Shown one piece after another: positions 1 to 8,722 of a stretch of DNA of 64,000 nt (the first letter of the stretch is position 1; the number at the start of each line of letters is the position of its first letter). The DNA is from Spirochaetales bacterium. GTDB taxonomy: Bacteria > Spirochaetota > Spirochaetia > DSM-2461. Location of the stretch: NCBI GenBank assembly GCA_022360655.1, contig JAKSCK010000039.1, positions 34,445-98,444 on the forward strand, in the 5' to 3' direction. The notes beneath the pieces are model-generated. The model saw nothing but the letters and a program-made list of their open reading frames with translations, did not search any database and was not told the DNA's origin. A program made the translations under genes and the position numbers.

Positions 1-539
1 CTGATCCTCTCCCAACACATGCCAGTTTTGGTTTGGCCTACAAACCTCTACGACCTTTAACCATTGCGGTTGATTTCAACGTCCCATTCAATCTGGATGG
101 GAGCCCTGCTCAGGGGGTGAGTGTTGCGACTGGATTAAACGCGGATATCACGTCATTTCTCTCCGCCCATACTGGTGTGCTCATAAAAACCGGTAAGCCT
201 CGTTTCACCATTGGAACAGATGTGGTGCTAAAGAAAATGACCATCTCCGCAAACTACACCCTAGACCTTGCTTCTCAATTGGAACTTTTTGACAGAATGA
301 GTGTCTCCATTAAGATTGATCTGGATACAGTTCGTCAGTTGCTCATCAAAGATGATGTTCAGGCGCTCTACCTGGAAGGATTAGAATTTTACGCTTCCGG
401 TAAAGTTGTGGAAGCCATCACCACTTTTGAGAACTGCCTTGCACTTGATCCCAGTTATAAACCGGCACGAGAAATGCTCCAAACCGCACAAGAAACCTTA
501 CTCCATGGTGAAACACTCCGGGATGCACTCATCGAATAA
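1..539 (+). CDS. 3' end of a UPF0164-like outer-membrane protein with a C-terminal TPR
   Basis: The frame is open from the left edge, so the start lies outside the window; the first in-window TTG (position 33) is not a credible start. The visible part has alternating beta-strand-like segments (phrases such as FGLAYKPLRPLTIAVDFNVP) of the kind seen in the spirochaete UPF0164 family, which is thought to be related to FadL-type outer-membrane barrels. It ends in one TPR-like helix pair (LYLEGLEFYASGKVVEAI then LDPSYKPAREML). The family assignment rests on remembered pattern and not on a search. It could also be another repeat-rich envelope protein. Confidence 0.6.
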   Translation, partial: DPLPTHASFGLAYKPLRPLTIAVDFNVPFNLDGSPAQGVSVATGLNADITSFLSAHTGVLIKTGKPRFTIGTDVVLKKMTISANYTLDLASQLELFDRMSVSIKIDLDTVRQLLIKDDVQALYLEGLEFYASGKVVEAITTFENCLALDPSYKPAREMLQTAQETLLHGETLRDALIE

Positions 540-564
540 CAGTCATGTATGAAGATGAAAAACT

Positions 565-1485
565 TTATGTGTTTCCGCTAATTGTTTTTTGAATCGCCTT
601 GAGCACAGAACTTCTGGAATACAGTTCTGCATATTTGCGTGCTGACATTCCTAAACGATCCTGAACATCAATATTCGCACCAGCTTCAACAAGGAGCACG
701 GCACAATCTTCCTTCCCATTCCCTACAGCTAAAATTACGGCCGTTTGTCCTTCATGGCTCACAATCTCAAGTTCAGCTCCTTGGGATAGAAGAAGGCGCA
801 TTGTTGTTTCATCTCCAAGAGATGCGGCATCCATCAACGCAGTGGTCCCACGGTCTTTTGCGATGGCATTCACGCCACCACCTGCATGCAGGAAGACTGG
901 AACCAATTCACCATTTCGAGACCGAATGGCGTGATTAAGAATAGGAACTCCTTCCCCATCACGAAGTTCGGGGGAAAATCCCGCCTCAAGGTACTGCCCC
1001 ACCAGAAAACGATTTCCCTCTCGGACAGCTTCAACAAAGGCTCGAGCAGAAACCTCTCTCCCATGATGAGAGATTTCTTGCTTGGCTAACCTGGCATTGG
1101 CCTCTTCATTCCAACGGCGTTCAATGTCTTCATAACAATGAGCCACATCCAATTCATTGCCAAAAACAACTGGATAGCGTCTCATCCAAGGCGGAAGTGC
1201 AGGAGCATCCTCAGGGCGAAGCCAAAACAAAATTCCATCACTTTGTCCACGTTGATATCCCAGAGCAAAATGCAACCATGGGGCCAAGGCATCACATGGA
1301 GATATGAGGCAAAGGACATAGGAGGAATATTCCAAGCATTGTTCCATGGCTGCAACAGCTTCTTCCATGGTCCAATCATCTCGACGGTACCAAGCAAGTG
1401 TTTCAATCAGAAGTCCATCAAAAGCTTCTCGTAAAGTTGGAAGTTGACTGATTCGCTCAGTACTACAAAGCACGGCCAGTTTCAT
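565..1485 (-). CDS. TIR-like domain fused to ankyrin repeats
   Basis: 306 aa. Residues about 1-125 look like a small alpha/beta TIR-like module: a beta strand near residue 57 (YVLCLIS), then a 'SPCDALAPW' segment and an 'ALGYQRG' helix, then a strand with 'ILFWL' and 'PPWMRRYP'. The acidic residue that TIR NADases carry a few residues after this tryptophan is not visible, because the stretch after W70 is LHFALGY. Residues about 146-278 form four ankyrin repeats (for example TALMDAASLGDETTMRLLLSQGAE), followed by a cap to residue 300. The gene is divergent from the TPR membrane protein with almost no intergenic space. No signal peptide, so probably cytoplasmic. Ankyrin repeats are sure; the TIR call is fold-level inference. 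Confidence 0.7.
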   Translation of the reverse strand: MKLAVLCSTERISQLPTLREAFDGLLIETLAWYRRDDWTMEEAVAAMEQCLEYSSYVLCLISPCDALAPWLHFALGYQRGQSDGILFWLRPEDAPALPPWMRRYPVVFGNELDVAHCYEDIERRWNEEANARLAKQEISHHGREVSARAFVEAVREGNRFLVGQYLEAGFSPELRDGEGVPILNHAIRSRNGELVPVFLHAGGGVNAIAKDRGTTALMDAASLGDETTMRLLLSQGAELEIVSHEGQTAVILAVGNGKEDCAVLLVEAGANIDVQDRLGMSARKYAELYSRSSVLKAIQKTISGNT

Positions 1486-1538
1486 GTTTGCCTACAACAT
1501 CGTATAATCATCCCCACAACACTATAGCCGAGGCCCAT

Positions 1539-2888
1539 ATGCCGCAAGCGGGAAACGACGAAGAGATTGCCGCCGAATCCACTCTACGCCAATTCATCTC
1601 AGCTCTGGAGCAATGGCCGGAACATCGTCCCCCTCAACCCCAAGAATATAGAGAACTCAAAGCCCAATTCCCCTTAGATGAAGCCCGCCGAGAAAAGTTG
1701 GCCTTGCTGGCGGAAAATCATGTTCGGCGCGCTAGAACGGCTCAAAAAGCTGGCTCTTATGATCAGGCGGCCGCCGAACTTTCCCGTGCCGCCCAATTGC
1801 GTCCCATGGATCCTCGTCCCCGAGTGGAATTGGCTGATGTATATCTCCAACGATCTTTAGAACGAGGCTATGAGCGCAAAGATCGCCAGAAAGCTCTCTC
1901 CATGGCACGTGCGGCCCTGACCCTGCATCCTGGGAATCGAGAGGCTCGTGATTTTTTAAAAAGCTATCGGCGGATGAATACCGATTTTCGATTTGCGAAG
2001 ATTCGTCGGTACAGCCTTCCTCTCCTTGTGCTTATTCTGGCCATTTCCATATTGGCATGGTGGAGAAGAGAATGGATTCTTTCTGTAATAGATCCCCCTC
2101 CCCTCCCCCCTCTTCAGCGATCATTTCTTCCAAGAAGACCCGTGCAACAACGGGAGATCCCTGCAGGATTTACAAGTCAAGCCAATTCAGGTGCATTCCC
2201 CGGAGGGGAGATCCTGACATCAGAAGTGGGAAGAAAAAATGGATTGAGCTACCTCAAAGTCCTGGGACGAGTCCAAGCAGGGGCTTCAGGAATTCAGGAC
2301 ATGGAGTTGTCATTGATTGGGAGAGGACGAGAGGAAGAGATACTCTTTACGCTCCCGGTTACGGTGCACCACGAATCTCAAGCTCCTCTCATTGCGGGAG
2401 ATTCACTGTCCTTCCATATCTTTCACTGGCTCAACTCCGATGAAACTCAGGTTGAGCAATTAGAAGTTATACCTTCTGACTGGAATCCCTATGAATCACA
2501 AATTCTAAGAAGTGAATCCCTCCCACTGCTCTGGGAAACACCCCCTCCAGAAGGTGCGATGCTAGACGCTCAGATACGGCAACAGGAATGGATTGAAGCC
2601 TACGATCGTCAAGTGCTTGTGGTGGATGTGAGCATCAGCAACTTGGGAACTCGGCCACTAGAATCCCTCAATGTCCAATTAGGTTTTGAGGGTTTAGAAG
2701 AGGGAAGCATCACCCATCTCATTGCTCCTGAGGATGCTCCTTTGGAACGGCAAGAACGAAGAGTGTGGAGAAGTTTAATTTCTCAACCTCTGGATGCAAA
2801 CCGAGATCTTCTGAACCTTGTTCTACGGGTTCAGTCTGCGGATGTGCTGTCATCTTGGGATGAGTTTTCCAATCTATCCTCGCCTTGA
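1539..2888 (+). CDS. TPR-repeat single-pass membrane protein
   Basis: 449 aa from the ATG at 1539; a TTG at 1488 would add 17 residues of low-complexity sequence and sits 3 bp from the divergent ankyrin gene, so the ATG is preferred. An N-terminal helical part with TPR-like repeats (SYDQAAAELSRAAQLRP, KALSMARAALTLHPGN) covers roughly residues 60-150. One transmembrane helix (LPLLVLILAISILAWW) lies near residues 165-183, followed by a proline-rich linker and a beta-rich C-terminal domain of about 250 residues. The topology suggests cytosolic TPRs and an extracytoplasmic beta domain. The specific function is unknown. The last 58 bp overlap the end of the convergent trpR-like gene. Confidence 0.75.
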   Translation: MPQAGNDEEIAAESTLRQFISALEQWPEHRPPQPQEYRELKAQFPLDEARREKLALLAENHVRRARTAQKAGSYDQAAAELSRAAQLRPMDPRPRVELADVYLQRSLERGYERKDRQKALSMARAALTLHPGNREARDFLKSYRRMNTDFRFAKIRRYSLPLLVLILAISILAWWRREWILSVIDPPPLPPLQRSFLPRRPVQQREIPAGFTSQANSGAFPGGEILTSEVGRKNGLSYLKVLGRVQAGASGIQDMELSLIGRGREEEILFTLPVTVHHESQAPLIAGDSLSFHIFHWLNSDETQVEQLEVIPSDWNPYESQILRSESLPLLWETPPPEGAMLDAQIRQQEWIEAYDRQVLVVDVSISNLGTRPLESLNVQLGFEGLEEGSITHLIAPEDAPLERQERRVWRSLISQPLDANRDLLNLVLRVQSADVLSSWDEFSNLSSP

Positions 2889-3184
2889 ACAGTCCGTCCT
2901 TTTTCAAATTGACGAATCATGGATGCAAACGGAGAAGCCTCTTTTTTGAGCTCTCTTGAACCTCTGGTGATTTTGCAAAGACTCAAGCCAAGCTCACGAG
3001 AAATTGCTCGTTGAGACATTCCTCGATCAATCAGCCGAACAAGGGTCCAACGAGAGGAAATATCATCCACTTCATTCCCTGTGAATAAGCTTTCCAGAAA
3101 GGCATGAATTAATGCAGGATCATCCGTTGCGGCCAGAGCAAGGGACAATTCTTTCAAAGGCGTGGGATCAACATCATCATACAT
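2831..3184 (-). CDS. Trp repressor (TrpR) family regulator
   Basis: 117 aa, close to the length of TrpR. The core (residues about 25-85) follows the TrpR fold: LIHAFLESLFTGNEVDDISSRW, then a helix-turn-helix MSQRAISRELGLSLCKITRG. E. coli TrpR binds tryptophan and represses trp genes; no trp gene occurs in this window, so ligand and targets are unknown. The 3' end overlaps the convergent TPR protein gene by 58 bp. Upstream (3231-3282) lie two direct copies and one inverted copy of a TTTTTAGAA-type sequence that could be an autoregulatory operator. The C-terminal tail after residue 85 is acidic and low in complexity. Confidence 0.85.
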   Translation of the reverse strand: MYDDVDPTPLKELSLALAATDDPALIHAFLESLFTGNEVDDISSRWTLVRLIDRGMSQRAISRELGLSLCKITRGSRELKKEASPFASMIRQFEKGRTVQGEDRLENSSQDDSTSAD

Positions 3185-3230
3185 ACAAGGCCACTATAGA
3201 TTCCGACTTCCAAACCCGTCAACATCACAG

Positions 3231-3282
3231 TTTTTAGAACATTTTTTAGAACCAAGACTCTCTGGAACTGTCTTCTAAAAAA
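3231..3282. promoter_or_regulatory. Candidate operator: repeated TTTTTAGAAC upstream of trpR-like gene
   Basis: TTTTTAGAAC occurs at 3231-3240 and again at 3243-3252, 12 bp apart. TTCTAAAAAA, its inverse complement core, occurs at 3273-3282. All lie between the end of the response regulator gene and the start of the trpR-like gene. The spacing near one helical turn suggests cooperative protein binding. It does not resemble the E. coli TrpR operator, so the binding protein is unknown. Confidence 0.35.
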
Positions 3283-3328
3283 TACTTGGAGAAAAGGCCC
3301 TCTTCGTCTCAAAGAACGCCCCCATAAA

Positions 3329-4705
3329 TCAAAGCGACTTTAAGAACTCTTCTTCCATTCCAAAATCATGGATTTTCCGATGTAAGGTTTTTCGACCAAT
3401 TCCTAAGACCTCAGCCGTTCGACTTTTATTGCCTGATTGCGCATGCAAGTTTGCTCGTATGATGAGTTTTTCTGCCTCTGCCATGGGGAGTCCAAGAGGG
3501 ACAAGAACACCATTTTCCTCACCACCTTTGCTCAAATGGGAGGGAAGATCTTCCACTCCAATAAAATCTCCACGGCTCATCACCACCGCACTTTCCATCA
3601 CATTTCGTAATTCTCGTACATTCCCTGGCCAACGATAAGAACGAAGAACCATGGCCGCCTTGGGTTCAAGTCCCTGCACACTTTTGCCATTCTCTTCTGC
3701 GCATTCTTCCAAGAATCGTGATGCAAGAAGAGGAATATCATCCGGTCGTTCTCGCAATGGTGGAAGATGAAGATTCACCACATTCAAACGATAATACAAA
3801 TCCTCCCGAAACCGGCCAGCATCCACCTCTGCCTTCAAATCCCGATTTGTTGCAGCAATGATTCGAACATCCACATGAAGCGTGCTTTCGCCTCCAACCC
3901 GTTCAAAACTCCGTTCCTGGAGAACGCGAAGAATCTTTATTTGAACGGAAGGGTCAATCTCACCTATTTCATCAAGAAAGATGGTTCCTCCATTGGCCAA
4001 TTCAAAGCGCCCCTTCCTCTGGGAGGAGGCTCCAGTAAACGCCCCTTTCTCATGGCCAAAAAGTTCCGATTCTAAGAGTGATTCAGAGAGAGCGGCACAA
4101 TGAACCTTGATGAGGGGAGAGTCCTTTCGAGGAGAGGAAGAATGAAGGGCGTTGGCAACCAACTCCTTTCCTGTCCCACTTTCCCCAGTGATGAGCACAC
4201 TCGCCCGTGTGGGAGCCACTTGATCAATCATTTCAAAGATTCGTGACATTGGAGCACTTTTTCCCAATAGTTGTGCCCCATTTTTCCTCTTCTCTAAGCG
4301 GCTCACTTCATCCTGAAGTTCTTGATGCTTTCGAGCCAGCTCTCGTCGTCCAAGAGCTCGCTTCACAAGGAGCCCCAGTCGATCAAGATTGACGGGTTTG
4401 GTTAAAAAATCATAGGCACCATCCCGCATGGCCTGAACCGCATTATCCACAGTTCCATGGCCGGTAAGGATGATGACCGGTACGGTGGGATAAGAGGACG
4501 TGACTCGCTTCAGCAACTCCTCTCCAGACAGTTTGGGCATTCTCAAATCAGCAATGATCAAATCAATCTCGGCTTTGAGCATCACCTTCAGAGCTTCTTG
4601 CCCATCTTCCGCCTGATAAACCTCATATCCATCCATTTCCAGGGCTTTGGCTAAACCACTACGAATGTTCTTTTCATCATCAACAACAAGCAAACGAAAT
4701 TGCAT
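3329..4705 (-). CDS. NtrC/AtoC-type sigma-54-dependent response regulator
   Basis: 458 aa with the full NtrC layout. A receiver domain at residues 1-120 has the phospho-acceptor Asp53 (IADLRMPK) and the LTKP lysine motif. The AAA+ domain has Walker A GESGTGKE near 174-181, the sigma-54 contact loop GAFTGA at 221-226, and the arginine-finger region [13 protein letters not shown] Fis-type helix-turn-helix ([18 protein letters not shown]) lies at the C-terminus. It should convert closed sigma-54 RNA polymerase complexes to open ones when phosphorylated. An AGGAGG ribosome site precedes the ATG. It is the last gene of the murG-cvpA-holB-kinase-regulator run, with the kinase ending 3 bp upstream, so the two form a cognate pair. 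Confidence 0.95.
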   Translation of the reverse strand: MQFRLLVVDDEKNIRSGLAKALEMDGYEVYQAEDGQEALKVMLKAEIDLIIADLRMPKLSGEELLKRVTSSYPTVPVIILTGHGTVDNAVQAMRDGAYDFLTKPVNLDRLGLLVKRALGRRELARKHQELQDEVSRLEKRKNGAQLLGKSAPMSRIFEMIDQVAPTRASVLITGESGTGKELVANALHSSSPRKDSPLIKVHCAALSESLLESELFGHEKGAFTGASSQRKGRFELANGGTIFLDEIGEIDPSVQIKILRVLQERSFERVGGESTLHVDVRIIAATNRDLKAEVDAGRFREDLYYRLNVVNLHLPPLRERPDDIPLLASRFLEECAEENGKSVQGLEPKAAMVLRSYRWPGNVRELRNVMESAVVMSRGDFIGVEDLPSHLSKGGEENGVLVPLGLPMAEAEKLIIRANLHAQSGNKSRTAEVLGIGRKTLHRKIHDFGMEEEFLKSL

Positions 4706-4708
4706 GGT

Positions 4709-5863
4709 TTAACCTCCTGAAAGTAGCTTATGTTCCCCTTGAGGAACAGGAAGAAGAATACGAAAGGTGGTTCCACGGCCAACAGAAGAATCCATTTGAA
4801 TATCTCCTCCATGCTCTTTCACCACTTTGTACACCACCGTGAGCCCTAATCCAGAACCTGTATCTCGAGTTGTAAAATAGGGTTCAAAGATCTTGCCCTG
4901 AAGCTCTTCTGGGATTCCTGTACCAGTATCACTCACAATGATGGAGGCATTATCTCCTTCATACCGAGTTTGCACACGAAGTTCCCCTCCCTCAGGCATT
5001 GCGGCCACTGCATTCTTCACCAGGTTAAGGAGTGCCCGTTTCATGGCTCCCTCATCCAAAGGTATCAAGGGAAGTTCGTCATCCAGAAGAGGCACCACAG
5101 CCACGTGTGCTTCCTGAGCTTCAAAGCGCACAAACTGAAGCAAATCCGTTACCAATCCATTCAGATCGGCATGACTTGGCCGAGAATCTCGAGGACGAAC
5201 AGCAAAGAGATAATCGGATAAAACCGAATTCAACCGATCCACCTCTTCCTCAAGTACCTCAACCGAATCCCGTAAATCCTCAGCAGGAGCACAATCCCCT
5301 TTCATCTGCCTTTTCATCAATTGAAGATGAATACTCATGGAAGCGAGGGGGTTTTTAATCTCATGGGCCACACCTGCGGCCATGGTGGTGAGAGAGGCCA
5401 GACTTTCCGCTCTCTTCAGTCGTGCAGCCTCTGCACGGATTTCTGTCACATCCTCAACATAGAGCATGCTGCCCTTTATACGTCCTCGATCCACAAGTGG
5501 AAGTATTCCACATCCAAGAATCAGGGATCGACCACGGAGCATGATTGGAAAATCACGCATGGGGGCCCCTTGATCAGCTTCCAGAGCCTCCCTTACAGCT
5601 TGAGCAAGTTCGCCACTTGAGATGGCCTCCCAGGCCAATTGATCAATGGGATCATCATAGGAAAGAGGGAGCAATCGACGAGCGGGGGTGTTGATCATCA
5701 TGACTCGATTCTCTTGATTCATGACCATCACACCACCAGGAATGGAAGAAAGAACCATTTCTAATTGCTCATTGTCACTCACCAAATCCCCCACAAGACT
5801 GTGGAGTCGATCTTGATCAAGACGATCCAGACTCTTGAGTGCCCGACGGATGTGCTTACGCAT
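4709..5863 (-). CDS. PAS-domain sensor histidine kinase (AtoS/NtrB-like)
   Basis: 384 aa from the ATG at 5863, chosen because GGAG sits six bases ahead of it; a longer reading to 5944 lies inside holB and has no clear ribosome site. A PAS domain covers about residues 30-140 (VLSSIPGGVMVMNQENRVMMIN). The HisKA box AHEIKNPL has its phospho-acceptor at about His167, and the HATPase has N, G1 and G2 boxes (NLVKNAVAAMP, VSDTGTGIP, GSGLGLTVV). No transmembrane helix, so a soluble kinase sensing an intracellular signal. The start overlaps the holB end by 8 bp and the end abuts the NtrC-type regulator, its likely partner. The same gene neighbourhood is known from treponemes. Confidence 0.9.
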   Translation of the reverse strand: MRKHIRRALKSLDRLDQDRLHSLVGDLVSDNEQLEMVLSSIPGGVMVMNQENRVMMINTPARRLLPLSYDDPIDQLAWEAISSGELAQAVREALEADQGAPMRDFPIMLRGRSLILGCGILPLVDRGRIKGSMLYVEDVTEIRAEAARLKRAESLASLTTMAAGVAHEIKNPLASMSIHLQLMKRQMKGDCAPAEDLRDSVEVLEEEVDRLNSVLSDYLFAVRPRDSRPSHADLNGLVTDLLQFVRFEAQEAHVAVVPLLDDELPLIPLDEGAMKRALLNLVKNAVAAMPEGGELRVQTRYEGDNASIIVSDTGTGIPEELQGKIFEPYFTTRDTGSGLGLTVVYKVVKEHGGDIQMDSSVGRGTTFRILLPVPQGEHKLLSGG

Positions 5864-7025
5864 GAGGGGCTCCAAGAGCCACATGAAGACTTTTGAGAAC
5901 CAGAGAATGCGGTAAATTGAGACTCTCCGTTCGTAAACGTGCATCCCGAATCAAAGCCACTTCCCGTTGATACTGTTGATGAGCAGGTTGGTCATCCTGT
6001 TCCCATCGTCGCCTCAATTCCAGCAATAAGGCTTCCAAGAAGACAACAAAGTCTCCATGATCCTTTCCACTGAGCCCCTCAGGTAAAGCAGGGATGCCTT
6101 CTTTTGCCCCATCAAGAAACTGAGAAGCTTTGCTCTGGAGTTCATGAGAAGGTCCGCTTTTTCGGGAACGAAAAAACTCTCCTAAACCTCCCCAACGGTC
6201 CTCTTCCTCACGAAAGACTCGTCGAAGGACATCGGCCTCTTCCGCCACTCGTCTTCCTCGAAAAGCATAATCTCTCAATCGGGAAACAATGGTTGGAAGC
6301 AAGAGAGATTTGCGATCTGTAATGAGAATGGCTGTGGTATCAGCAGGGGGTTCCTCAAGAAATTTCAACAGGGCATTGCGGGAGGCATCGGGCATTTTAT
6401 CTGCTCCATCCAAAATGATGGTTTTATGATCACCACTGGCAGAATGAACAGCCCAACTTGTGATGCGTCGGACCTGGGAAACAGGAAGTTGACTGGGCAA
6501 GGTTTTTTGAAGAAGGGCACAATCCTCTTTCAAGGCCTTAATGGCTTTTTTTAGTTCTCTTCTTCCTGGAAGGGCTTTACCAGGTAAAAGCACATCCACC
6601 GTTTCTGCAAGCCGTTCCATACTGGTTCGAGCTTTCACAAGCTTTTTTTCATCCCCCTCCCAAAGGACAGGATCAAAGCGTCGTAGAAGTTTTCGTGCAG
6701 AACGAACAAGAAGATAACGTGGAGCATCCGATCCATCGCGAAGAAGCACATCAACAGCTGCATCAATTTCAGGTAGCAGGTCTCGATGACCAGCCAAAAG
6801 AGTTCGGGAATGGGCCAGAGCACGATGGGAGCGGCAATGTGCACAGGGACATTGCCATCGCCCATCCTCTGCGCAGGAGAGTACACGAGCCAACTCAAGA
6901 GCAGCCGTGAGTTTTCCAGCATGGGCCGGTCCAGAGAATAAAAGCGCTGGAGGAAGACTACCATCACTGGCATCTTTCACTAATCGATGAATCACCAAAT
7001 CTTGGTGAAGGAGATTTTCAAACAT
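5856..7025 (-). CDS. holB: DNA polymerase III delta' subunit-like clamp-loader ATPase
   Basis: 389 aa from the ATG at 7025, which overlaps the cvpA stop as TGATG; the long open frame beyond it to 7502 is out-of-frame readthrough of cvpA. The N-terminus LLHQDLVIHRLVKDASDGSLPPALLFSGP is typical of delta'/tau. The P-loop is degenerate (GPAHAGKLT), a zinc module follows (CPCAHC with a preceding Cys), and LLKFLEEPPADTTAILIT followed by LLPTIVSRL is the family signature. About 90 residues (roughly 80-175), rich in basic and leucine residues, are inserted between the zinc module and the sensor region, longer than usual. It is a component of the replication clamp loader, in an operon between cvpA and a histidine kinase. 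Confidence 0.85.
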   Translation of the reverse strand: MFENLLHQDLVIHRLVKDASDGSLPPALLFSGPAHAGKLTAALELARVLSCAEDGRWQCPCAHCRSHRALAHSRTLLAGHRDLLPEIDAAVDVLLRDGSDAPRYLLVRSARKLLRRFDPVLWEGDEKKLVKARTSMERLAETVDVLLPGKALPGRRELKKAIKALKEDCALLQKTLPSQLPVSQVRRITSWAVHSASGDHKTIILDGADKMPDASRNALLKFLEEPPADTTAILITDRKSLLLPTIVSRLRDYAFRGRRVAEEADVLRRVFREEEDRWGGLGEFFRSRKSGPSHELQSKASQFLDGAKEGIPALPEGLSGKDHGDFVVFLEALLLELRRRWEQDDQPAHQQYQREVALIRDARLRTESLNLPHSLVLKSLHVALGAPHA

Positions 7026-7561
7026 CACATCACTCCAGAGAGCGTTGGTATAAAGAGTTGACCCCAGGAACCTAAGAGGGCCAAGAGAAGACTCTCTCCT
7101 GCCACAGCAACAGCCGGCGGCCAAGGGAGCCTGAGAGTTGTTGCAGCCAGTATGGTTCCAAGAGCCAAACCACTGAGAACACCAACTGGTGCTCCCAGGA
7201 TTCGCGACCAGAGGCTTCGCCCTGGCTTGGGAAATCGTGCCCGAAGGAGACGTCCCACAACCAACATAACCACAAAAAGAAAGAGAGAAAACAAACCTGG
7301 TAGCACCGCAGCAAACTGAGCCATGACATATTGATCTTCCAAAATCAGCACCGCAACACCTGGAGCTCCTGGATAGGTTTTTGGCGATATTCCGGAAAGG
7401 ATGAGTACCAAAGACTCCAAGAATGGACCAAGCAAAAGCATGGCAAGAACAGCCATCAGTGTCGCAACCAGGGTGTACAGCGCTCCTCGAAGTCCATTCC
7501 ATGAGCCATAAATGCCAAAGATGAGGACAAGTAGAACAAAAGCGCTGTCTAAAAGATTCAT
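7025..7561 (-). CDS. CvpA family membrane protein
   Basis: 178 aa with about four hydrophobic helices, beginning MNLLDSAFVLLVLIFGIYGSWNGLRGALYTLV. This matches the CvpA/colicin V production family N-terminus, in which a short periplasmic start leads to a helix with a GxxxGLRxG-like turn. The role of the family is poorly defined; members are linked to envelope integrity and, in E. coli, colicin V export. The start overlaps the murG stop by 4 bp and the stop overlaps the holB start by 1 bp, so translation is probably coupled along the operon. Confidence 0.8.
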   Translation of the reverse strand: MNLLDSAFVLLVLIFGIYGSWNGLRGALYTLVATLMAVLAMLLLGPFLESLVLILSGISPKTYPGAPGVAVLILEDQYVMAQFAAVLPGLFSLFLFVVMLVVGRLLRARFPKPGRSLWSRILGAPVGVLSGLALGTILAATTLRLPWPPAVAVAGESLLLALLGSWGQLFIPTLSGVM

Positions 7562-8649
7562 GTTAAAACCGTCCCAAGAATCTTCACAATGGTATCCGCC
7601 GCATCCCGGGCCGGATAGGCTGTGAGATTCTTTGTCATGGATTCCAGTTGCACCTGATCCTGAGAAAGAGCAAGGACAAGAGAGACAAAATCCTCCCAGC
7701 TGGCTCCCTCTGGTAGTGTTTTGGAAATACCCGCTTTTTCAGCTCGGAGGGCATTGCGAATTTGATCACCCCGTGAAGAACTGCGCAGGGGAACATAAAT
7801 GGCCGGAGTTTTTGTTGCTGCAAGTTCCCAAACTGCAGAAGCTCCTGATCGAGCCACAGCAAGATTGGCCGCGGCAAGAAAATGGGGCAACTCATTATGG
7901 ATGAAAGGGAGAGGAAGATAGCCAGGCCGAGCCTGCACCTGAGAATTCCCTTCCCCAAACTGATGCACAATGGCCACATGCTCCAATAGCTGATCCAGGG
8001 ATTGGGTGATGAGATCATTAATTTCCCGTGCCCCTTGAGATCCCCCCATCACGAAAAGAAGTGGACGGGAATCATCTGGAGCAAGCCCTGCCAAACGGCG
8101 CCCCTCCTCTACAGAACCTGAAAAAAGTGCATCACGAATGGGATTCCCCACCACGGAGACCTGTTTCTGATTTGCAGCAGATAAGTACGCTTTTGTTTCC
8201 TCATAGGCCAACAGAGGACGAGCCCCAAGTTTAAGATTTAAACGTGTGGCCAGTCCCGGATCAAAATCGGATTCATGCGTGAAGGTGGGAATCCCAAGCC
8301 ATTTTGCCGCAGCAACGGGAGGGACACTCACAAATCCCCCTTTTGAGAATAAAAGAGCTGGTTTTTCCCGTCGAAGATATCGGATGGCACAAAAAATTCC
8401 CCCGATGATTCGAAACATATCCGTGAAATTTTGCCAGGAAAAGTATCGGCGCAATTTACCGGAAGGGATTCCATAAAAAGGGATTTGAGCATCGTTCAAC
8501 CACTGCTCTTCCTTCCCCCCCTTTGACCCAATCCAAAACACTGTATGCCCGGCCTTCCGTAGACGTTCGGCAACGGGTAATGCCGGAAAAACATGGCCAG
8601 CGGTTCCTCCGCCAGTGAATGCAATGACTGATTTCTTTGAGCTACTCAT
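7558..8649 (-). CDS. murG: MurG, UDP-GlcNAc:undecaprenyl-PP-MurNAc-pentapeptide GlcNAc transferase
   Basis: 363 aa, the usual MurG length. The N-terminal glycine loop FTGGGTAGHVFPALPVAE binds the diphosphate of lipid I. The membrane-associated region RRYFSWQNFTDMFRI and the second glycine-rich loop VMGGSQGAREIN follow. The UDP-GlcNAc pocket near AVARSGASAVWELAATKTPAIYVPL is also clear. It makes lipid II from lipid I at the inner face of the cytoplasmic membrane. It heads the murG-cvpA-holB-kinase-regulator run. No strong ribosome site is visible before the ATG, but no better start exists. Confidence 0.97.
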   Translation of the reverse strand: MSSSKKSVIAFTGGGTAGHVFPALPVAERLRKAGHTVFWIGSKGGKEEQWLNDAQIPFYGIPSGKLRRYFSWQNFTDMFRIIGGIFCAIRYLRREKPALLFSKGGFVSVPPVAAAKWLGIPTFTHESDFDPGLATRLNLKLGARPLLAYEETKAYLSAANQKQVSVVGNPIRDALFSGSVEEGRRLAGLAPDDSRPLLFVMGGSQGAREINDLITQSLDQLLEHVAIVHQFGEGNSQVQARPGYLPLPFIHNELPHFLAAANLAVARSGASAVWELAATKTPAIYVPLRSSSRGDQIRNALRAEKAGISKTLPEGASWEDFVSLVLALSQDQVQLESMTKNLTAYPARDAADTIVKILGTVLT

Positions 8650-8722
8650 CGTGTTTTAGAGTACCAGCGGGAGCAGTTCGGCGGAACCCCTCGATACGGA
8701 AGGAGAATCCTCCATTCCCATC

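Noticed and set aside
5856..7502. 548-residue reading of the holB gene
   Set aside because: The first 159 residues are cvpA read out of frame; the family starts at MFENLLHQ, whose ATG overlaps the cvpA stop.
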